DNA of 64,000 nt, from assembly GCF_009857475.1 (NCBI RefSeq), contig NZ_WWCJ01000020.1:33758-97757 (forward strand), given 5' to 3'. Both the position numbers and the translations under genes were made by a program. The notes under the pieces are model-generated. The model had not been told where the DNA came from. It made no database searches and saw only the letters and a list, made by a program, of their open reading frames with translations. Every line of letters starts with the position of its first letter. Position 1 is the first letter of the stretch. Source of the stretch: Pseudoduganella guangdongensis. GTDB lineage: Bacteria; Pseudomonadota; Gammaproteobacteria; Burkholderiales; Burkholderiaceae_D. Of the stretch, positions 7,274-15,700 are shown one piece after another.

Positions 7274-9472
7274 TTAGAGCTTCATTTCCAGCATGGCGCG
7301 GAAGACGACGCTGGTGGGGTTGATGCTGGTGTCGCTGCGGCGGTTCAGGCCTTCGACGTAGGTCGATTGCGACAGGTTGTCCTGGTGCAGCATATTGGAG
7401 GCGGAGACGCGCAACTGGGTCTTCGGCGTGAACTTCCACAGGCCGTACATGTCGAGCGCGCGCTTCGGTACCGAGTAGGCATATTGCTTGTCGGAGATGC
7501 GCACTTCGCCGCCGCCCTGGTAGCTGTAGGAGCCGCCGACGGTCAGCGGCATGCTGTCCAGCTTCCAGTCGGCGCCGACGGTGCCGCTGATCGGCACTTG
7601 CTGGTCGAGGCGGTTGTTCGGGCCGGGCACGGTGTCGAGCTTGGACCAGCTACGCGTCAGGTTGGCGCGCATTTCCACGCCCGGCGCGTCCTTCATCAGC
7701 GAGCGCAGCGGCAGCTTGGCTTCCAGTTCGATGCCGTAGGTGTCGGCGTTGCCGGCATTGACCGGGCGCGAAACGTAGGCGCCGTCGATCAAGTCCACGC
7801 GGCGGCGCGTCACGTCGTCGATGCGGCGGGCGTAGGTGCTGGCGGTCAGCAGGCCGCCGCCTTCGCCCAGGAAGTGCTCGTACGCCAGGTCCAGGCCCCA
7901 GGCCAGTTCCGGCTTCAGGTCCGGGTTGCCCATGAAGTCGGGAGTGGTGGCGGTGTTGTTGTTGGCGGTGAAGCGGCGCGGGATCAGGTCGCCCACGTTG
8001 GGCGCCTTGTAGGTGCGGGTCAGGCCGAGGCGCACCTGGTCCTTCTTCTTTTCACCCAGCTTGTACAGGGTCTGGAATAGCGGGCTCAGGACGCTGGAGT
8101 TGCTGTCCACGCTGCCGAAATCGCTGCCGCTGCTCTTGATGTTCACCCCTTCCCAGCGCAGGCCGAAGTAGACCGACCAGCGCTCGCTGACATTCCATTC
8201 ATCCTGCACATACGCGGCGACGCGGGTGACGTCGGCGGCGAACACCTCGTCCAGGTTCTTCGGCAGCTTGGACAGGTCGGCCGGCACCGGCGTGCCATCC
8301 GGGCCGGGCAGCGGCGGCGCGCGGAAGTAGGTCTCGCGCTGGATGCGGTCCTCATCGCGCTTGCTGTAGCCGATGTCCCAGCCGGTGGCCAGGGCGTGGC
8401 CCGGGATCAGCGGGCTGGAGTATTTGCCGGTGGTGGTGAAGCCCTTGTCGCTGGCCGACGAGTCGACGCGGCGGCTGCGCTCCCACTCCTTGCCGCTCTG
8501 GCGGTTCGGCACTTCGCTGCTGCGCTGGTTGTAGTTGGCGCCCAGCTTGAGGTCGAGCTTGGCGCCGTCGGCCAGCGGGTGCGCCCAGCTCAGGTCGGTG
8601 CGGAACATTTCCGCTTGCGAGCGGATGTCCTGGTCCAGGCTGCTGAACATCGGGTCGAGGCCGGCAATGGTCTGGATGCGCTCGGTGTTCGTGCCCCGGA
8701 AACGGTTGACCGCGATGAAGGTTTGCGAGGTGATCACGTCGCCCGGCTTGATCGCGTAGTTCACGCGCGGTGCAATATTGAAGTTGCGGAACCAGCCGCG
8801 GCTGCCGTTTTCGCCCCGGTGCAGCAGCGCTTCCGTGCCGCTCGCCTCGGTGATGCTGCGCGCCGTGCGGTCGAAGTCGTTGTGCAGGAAACCGCCGCCA
8901 ATCGAGTAGGACCAGGGGCCCTTGCGGTCGGACATCTGCAGGTTGACGCTGACGCCGGGCTTGCCGTTATCGGTCTGCAGGCCGGTCTTTATTTCAGTCT
9001 GGGCGGTGGTGATGGCCCGCTTCAGGACGATGTTGATGGCGCCGGCAATGGCCTGGGTGCTGAACTCGGCGGTGGCGGCGCGCATCACTTCGACGCGCTC
9101 GATCATGTCCGGCGTCAGCGAATCAAGCGAGAAGCCCGGTGGCGCCGGTTCGCCGTTCAGCATGATGGAGGTGTAGCCGGCGCCCAGGCCGCGCATGCGG
9201 ATCGCACCGCCGCGGCCCTGCACGCCGTCCACGGTGACGCCGGGCAGGCGCTTGAGCACTTCGCCAATGCTGGTGTCGCCATTCTTCAGGATTTCCTCCT
9301 GCGTCACCACGATCTTGGTGGCGGTGTCGTTGCGGCGGATGTCCATGGCCGCGCTGCCCTTGACTTCCACTTTCGGCATTACTTTCTCCGGGGCGGGCGC
9401 GGCCGGTTCCTGGGCGTAGGCGGTGTTCAGGGCTTGCACGATCAACAGCAGGGGCAGGGCGATTTTCTTCAT
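7274..9472 (-). CDS. TonB-dependent outer membrane receptor
   Basis: 732 aa from the ATG at 9472, where MKKIALPLLLI begins a clean signal peptide; longer in-frame starts add non-protein-like sequence. The plug domain (about residues 45-160) contains IGEVLKRLPGVTVDG, IRMRGLGAGYTSIMLNGEP and the VEVMRAATAEFSTQAIAGAINI segment; the rest is a beta-barrel with the family's alternating aromatic strands, ending in a short FRAMLEMKL strand. It should import a ligand across the outer membrane using TonB energy. The ligand cannot be read from sequence. It is divergent from the cyclic glucan synthase, and no TonB-ExbBD genes are in the window. Confidence 0.92.
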   Translation of the reverse strand: MKKIALPLLLIVQALNTAYAQEPAAPAPEKVMPKVEVKGSAAMDIRRNDTATKIVVTQEEILKNGDTSIGEVLKRLPGVTVDGVQGRGGAIRMRGLGAGYTSIMLNGEPAPPGFSLDSLTPDMIERVEVMRAATAEFSTQAIAGAINIVLKRAITTAQTEIKTGLQTDNGKPGVSVNLQMSDRKGPWSYSIGGGFLHNDFDRTARSITEASGTEALLHRGENGSRGWFRNFNIAPRVNYAIKPGDVITSQTFIAVNRFRGTNTERIQTIAGLDPMFSSLDQDIRSQAEMFRTDLSWAHPLADGAKLDLKLGANYNQRSSEVPNRQSGKEWERSRRVDSSASDKGFTTTGKYSSPLIPGHALATGWDIGYSKRDEDRIQRETYFRAPPLPGPDGTPVPADLSKLPKNLDEVFAADVTRVAAYVQDEWNVSERWSVYFGLRWEGVNIKSSGSDFGSVDSNSSVLSPLFQTLYKLGEKKKDQVRLGLTRTYKAPNVGDLIPRRFTANNNTATTPDFMGNPDLKPELAWGLDLAYEHFLGEGGGLLTASTYARRIDDVTRRRVDLIDGAYVSRPVNAGNADTYGIELEAKLPLRSLMKDAPGVEMRANLTRSWSKLDTVPGPNNRLDQQVPISGTVGADWKLDSMPLTVGGSYSYQGGGEVRISDKQYAYSVPKRALDMYGLWKFTPKTQLRVSASNMLHQDNLSQSTYVEGLNRRSDTSINPTSVVFRAMLEMKL

Positions 9473-9653
9473 ACAAATAGCGATGGCTTTTCTTGGAAAC
9501 GCGACAGGATACACCGGAGCGCAGCCTGTCCGTTCAGTTAGGGGGACCTGGATACAAATACATAACATGGCTCGAGGTTGGCACTGTACAGAGTGGCAAC
9601 TGTTTCCATGAGTCAAATGCGACAGACGGTCATTTTCACGGGATGAGCTGCAA

Positions 9654-9669
9654 TGTTCGCAAGCGAACA
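9654..9669. promoter_or_regulatory. Palindrome TGTTCGCAAGCGAACA in the receptor/glucan synthase divergent region
   Basis: A perfect 7-2-7 inverted repeat lies between two divergent genes, 182 bp from the receptor start and 85-100 bp from the glucan synthase start. Its size and symmetry suit a dimeric repressor or activator site. The rest of the 281-bp region has a direct repeat (TGGCACTGT and TGGCAACTGT, 9579-9602) but no convincing -35/-10 pair. Confidence 0.4.
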
Positions 9670-9753
9670 GTACGCTGCCGTGCGCCTGCATAACATTGCT
9701 TGGAACATACTGCCTGTCTGCGCGGCAGCGCCAAGAATAACGCGAGGCCTCCC

Positions 9754-12700
9754 TTGAAAGAGCATCATTATTTATGGCCGGCAGCAACTGCCGGCTTCAA
9801 GGAATCGGAGTCGGGCTCCCTGCAGCAGGGGGGCGAAGACGATGATTCACCGCTCCGTGCGGAGCTGTTCAGTGCGCAGCAAATGGAACACCATGGCCGG
9901 GCGCTGGCCGCCAGCCATGCGCTGAGCCCGCGCGGCGGCGGCGACCGCCTGCTGGCGCGCCTGAGCGAAAATGCCGCGCTGATCAGCTCGACCTGCGAGG
10001 GCCTGACCGAGGCGGTGAAGGAAGGGCGCCAGGTGACGCCGGCGTCCGAGTGGCTGCTGGATAACTTCTACCTGATCGAAGACCACATCCGCACCGCGCG
10101 GCGCCACCTGCCCAAGGGCTATAGCAAGGAATTGCCGCGCCTGGCGCAAGGGGCGCCCGAGGGCACGCCGCGCGTCTACCAGATTGCACTGGAAATCATT
10201 GCCCACGGCGACGGCCGCGTCGATCCCGAAAGCCTGTGCCGGTTCGTCGAGGCCTACCAGGAGCAGGCCACCCTCAAGCTGGGCGAGCTGTGGGCCATCC
10301 CCATCATGCTGCGCCTGGCGCTGATCGAGAACCTGCGGCGGGTGGCGGCGCGCGTGGCGGAGAACCGCTTCCAGCGCGACCTGGCCAACAGCTGGGCCGA
10401 CCAGATGATCGAGATCGCGGACAAGAACCCGAGCGGCTTGATCCTGCTGGTCGCCGATATGGCGCGCTCGGAGCCGCCCATCACCAGTGCCTTCGTGGCC
10501 GAGCTGGCGCGCCGCCTGCAGGGCCAGAGCCCGGTGCTGACCCTGGCGCTGAACTGGATCACCTACCGCCTGGCGGAGTCGGGCCAGACCATCGAGCAGC
10601 AAATCCAGGCCGAGATCCATATGCAGGCGGCGGAGCAGGTCTCGATCGCCAACAGCATCGGCAGCCTGCGTTTCCTCGGCACGATGGATTGGCAGGAGTT
10701 TGTCGAAACCATGAGCGTGGTGGAGCAGGTCTTGCGCCAGGATCCCTCGCGCACCTATTCCGACATGGACTTTTCCACGCGCGACCAGTACCGCCACTGC
10801 GTCGAGCGCATGGCGCGCTACTCGCCGGCCAGCGAACAGGAGGTGGCGCAGCAGGCGCTGGCGCTGGCGCAAGCGCGCGCCGGCGACCACGACGCGCGCC
10901 TGCACCATGTCGGCTACTACCTGGTGGGCGAGGGCGCCTTGCTGCTGGAGCGCCAGGTGGGCGTGCGCCTGCCGCCTTTGCGTTCGCTCAAGCGCACCTT
11001 GCGCACCGCGCCGCTGCTGTCCTACCTTGGCGCCATCGGCGCGCTGTCGGTGATCGCCACCGCCCTGATGCTGGAGCGCGCCTGGCGCGACGGCGTGGCG
11101 CCGTGGGCCCTGCTGGTGCTGGCCATCCTCGGCCTGATGGGCAGCAGCCAGCTGGCGCTGGCCCTGGTGAACTGGGCCGCCACCCTGTTTGTGGAGCCGC
11201 GCCCGCTGCCGCGCCTGGACTTCCGCCACGGCGTGCCGCCCGATGCGCGCACCATGGTGGTGGTGCCGACCCTGCTCTTCAGCCGCGAAAACGTGGACGA
11301 ACTGTGCGAGCAGCTGGAAGTGCGGTTCCTGGCCAACCGCGACCCCAACCTGCGTTTCTGCCTATTGACCGATTTCGCCGACGCGCCGGAGGAAAGCCTG
11401 CCCACCGATGCGGCGCTGACCGAGCGCGCCGCCGCCAATATCGCGCGCCTCAACCTCAAATACACGGAGCCGGGCGCCGCCGCGCCCTTCCTGCTGCTGC
11501 ACCGGGCGCGCCGCTGGAACCCGGCCGAGCGGGCCTGGATGGGCGAGGAGCGCAAGCGCGGCAAGCTGTCGGACCTGAACCGCTTCATGCGCGGCGGCGC
11601 GGCGCACGCCTTCGCGCTGGTGGTGGGCGAGATCGACGACCTGGCGTCCTTCAAGTACGTGATCACGCTGGACAGCGATACCCAGCTGCCGCGCGACGCG
11701 GCGCGCCAGTTCATCGCCACCATGCGCCACCCGCTCAACCTGCCGCGCGTCGACCAGCGCCTGCGGCGCGTGGTGGCCGGCTACGGCATCCTGCAGCCGC
11801 GGGTGGCGGTCAGCCTGCCCAGCCGCGACGCCTCGCGCTACGAAAAGCTGTGCGGCGGCGAGCCGGGCATCGACCCCTACACGCGCACCGTGAGCGACGT
11901 GTACCAGGACGTGTTTGCCGAAGGCTCCTTCATCGGCAAGGGCATCTACGATATCGACGTGTTCGAGCAGGTGCTGGGCGAGCGCTTGCCGGACAACCGC
12001 ATCCTCAGCCACGACCTGCTGGAAGGCTGCTACCTGCGCGCCGGTCTGCTGAGCGACGCGCAGCTGTACGAGCATTACCCGGCGCGCTACCGCGACGACA
12101 TCAGCCGGCGCCAGCGCTGGATGCGCGGCGACTGGCAGCTGCTGCCATGGCTGCTGCGCAAGGTGCCGCTGCGCGGCGGGCGGCGCGAGCCCAACCCGCT
12201 GTCGGCCCTGTCGCGCTGGAAGCTGTTCGACAACCTGCGCCGCAGCCTGGTGGCGCCGGTGCTGACCGTCTCGCTGCTGATGGCCTTCGCCGCCTTGCCG
12301 CACCCCTGGTTCTGGACCGGCGCGGTGCTGGCCATCATCTTCCTGCCGCCGCTGGCCAGCGCGCTGGTCGACTTGCTGCGCAAGCCGGACGACACGCTGT
12401 GGAGCCAGCACTTGCCGGCCTCGCTGGAACGCAGCGGCCTGCATTTCGCGCACGCCGTGCTGACGCTGGTGTTCCTGCCGTACGAGGCGTATGTCAGCCT
12501 GGACGCGGTGGTGCGCACCGGCTGGCGTTTGCTGGTCACGCGCCGCCGCCTGCTGCAGTGGCGCGCCTCCGCCTTGTCGCGCGCCGGCACCAGCCTGGCC
12601 AGCAACTGGCGCACCATGTGGATTTCGCCGCTGCTGGCGCTGGGCGCGGGCGCCGCGCTGGCCCTGCTGCGCCCGCGCGCCTTCGAGGCGGCCCTGATCT

Positions 12701-15700
12701 TCCTGGTGGCCTGGGGCGCCGCGCCGCTGGTGGCATGGTGGATCAGCCTGCCCATCGCGCGCCTGCACAAGCCGCTCGACGAGGAGCAGGGCCTGTTCCT
12801 GCACAAGCTGGCGCGCAAGACCTGGCTCTGGTTCGAAACCTTTGTCGGGCCGGAAGACAACTGGCTGCCGCCCGATAATATGCAGGAGCACCCGAGCCAG
12901 GTGGTGGCGCACCGCACCTCGCCCACCAATATGGGCATGACCCTGCTGGCCAACCTGACGGCGTTCGACTTCGGCTACCTGACGGCCAGCCAGTTGGCGG
13001 CGCGCACCGCCAGCACCCTGGACAGCATGGCCCAGCTGGAGCGCCACCAGGGCCACTTCTACAACTGGTACGACACGCAGAGCATGCAGCCGCTGCACCC
13101 GATCTATATTTCGACGGTGGACAGCGGCAACCTGGCCGGCCACTTGCTGACCTTGCAGGCCGGCCTGGTGGCCGTGGGCGAGCAGCCCATCGTGCATCCG
13201 CAGCTGGCGCGCGGCCTGGCCACCACGTGCGCCCTGCTGCGCGAGGCGGCGGTGTCCGCCGGCGGCGCGGCGGCCGATGCCCTGGCGGCGCTGGAGCAGG
13301 CTATCGCGCCGCCGCCGCCGCCGCCGCAGCCGCAGCCGGCCAGCCTGCGCCAGCAGCGCGCCTGGCTGCTGCGCGCCTGCGAAGGCTGCGAGCAGTTCCT
13401 GCGCCAGTGCACGGCCCCGCTCGACCCGCAACTGGCGGCGTGGGGCGCGGCGCTGCACGGCCAATGCCGCGCCGCGCTGGATGAACTGGACGAGCTGGCG
13501 CCGTGGATCACCAGTGCGCCGCAGGACCTGTACGATTCCGTGCTGGACCGTGTGCCGACCCTGCGCGAGCTGGCCGCCTGGCCGGTGGCCGGCGCGGCGC
13601 AGAGCGACCTGGCACCGGACGAGCGCGAACGCCAGCAGCACATCGCGGCGCTGGTGGCGCAGGGCGCGGCGCGTGCGCGCGAGCGGCTGGACATGCTCAA
13701 CCGCCTGTCGCACCAGGCCAACGGGTTCGCCCAGGTCGACTACGGCTTCCTGTACAACCCCACCACCAAATTGCTGGCCATCGGCTACAACCTGAGCGAG
13801 CGCCGGCTCGACGCCAGCTGCTACGACTTGCTGGCTTCCGAGGTGCGGCTGGCCAGCTTTGTCGCCATCGCCCAGGGCCAGCTGCCGCAGGAGCACTGGT
13901 TCGCCATGGGGCGCCAGCTGTGCATGGTGCACGGCCAGCCGGTGCTGCTGTCCTGGAGCGGCTCCATGTTCGAGTACCTGATGCCGCTGCTGGTGATGCC
14001 GACGTACTCCAGCACGCTGCTGGACCAGACCTACCGCTCGGTGGTGGCGGCGCAGATCGAGTACGCGCGCCAGCGCAATGTGCCGTGGGGGATTTCCGAA
14101 TCGGGCTACAACACCACCGACGCCGCGCTGAATTACCAGTACCGCGCCTTCGGGGTGCCGGGCATCGGCCTGAAACGCGGCCTGGCGGAAGACCTGGTGA
14201 TCGCGCCCTACGCCACCATGCTGGGGCTGATGGTCGATCCCGATGCGTCCTGCCAGAACCTGCAGAAAATGGCCGCGCTGGGCTTCATGGGACGCTACGG
14301 CTTCTACGAGGCGATCGACTACACGGCGGCGCGCCTGCCGCGCGGTCAGCAGTTCGCCATCATCAAGTCCTTCATGGTGCACCACCAGGGCATGGGCCTG
14401 CTGGCCCTGAGCTATGTGCTGAACGACCGCCCCATGCAGCGCCGCTTCGAGGCCGACCCGCTGCTGCAATCGACCCTGCTGGTGCTGCAGGAGCGCAGCC
14501 CGCGCATCGGCGCCTTCCACTCCGCCAGCGCGGAGCAGGCCTCGGTGCGCAGCGCAGTGCCGGAGCAGGCGGCGCCCATGCGTCTGCTGCACCAGCACAC
14601 GCCGCCGGTGCCGGAGACGCAGCTGCTGTCGAATGGCCGCTACCATGTGATGGTGAGCAGCGCCGGCGGCGGCTACAGCCGCTGGAACAACCTGTCGGTG
14701 ACGCGCTGGCGCGAAGACAGCACGCGCGACAACTGGGGCCAGTTCTGCTATGTGCAGGACGTGGAGGATGGCGCCTTCTGGTCCACCACCTACCAGCCGA
14801 CCCTGGCCGAGCCGGCGCGGCTGGAGGTGATCTTCTCCGAAGGGCGCGCCGAATTCCGCCGCAGCGACCACGAGATCGAGCTGTACACCGAGATGGTGGT
14901 GTCGCCCGAGGACGATATCGAAATGCGCCGCACGCGCATCAGCAACCATTCCGACCGCCGCCGCATCATTGAGATCACCAGCTTTGCCGAAGTGGTGATG
15001 GCGCCGGCGCCGGCCGACGCCGCGCACCCGGCGTTCAGCAAGCTGTTCGTGCAGACCGAGGTGGTGCCGGACGAAAGCGCCATCCTGTGTACGCGCCGCC
15101 CGCGCGGCAAGGGTGAGCAGACGCCCTATCTGCTGCATGTGACGACGGTGCACGACGCCCAGGTCCAGCAGGTGTCGTATGAAACCGACCGCGCGCGCTT
15201 CATCGGGCGCGGCAACACGGCGCAAAATCCGCTGGCGCTGCAGAAGGCGGGCCCGCTGTCCGGCAGCCAGGGCTCGGTGCTGGACCCGGTGGTGGCGATC
15301 CGCTACCGCATTGCCCTGGAGCCGGGCCAGGTCTCGGTGATCGACGTGGCGACCGGCATGACCGACACGCGCGAGGCGGCGCAATACCTGATCGACAAGT
15401 ACCAGGACCGCCACATGGCCGACCGCGTGTTCGAGCTGGCCTGGACCCACAGCCAAGTGGTGCTGCGCCAACTGAATGCCAGCGAGGCCGAGGCGCAGTT
15501 GTACGCGCGCCTGGCCAACCATGTGATCTACCCGAATGCCGCCCTGCGCGCCGAGCCGGGCATCCTGGCGCGCAACCAGCGCGGCCAGTCGGGCCTGTGG
15601 GCCTACGCCATTTCCGGCGACCTGCCGATCGTGCTGATGGAAATCCGCGACGCGGCCAATATCGAGCTGGCGCGCCAGCTGGTGCAGGCGCACGCCTACT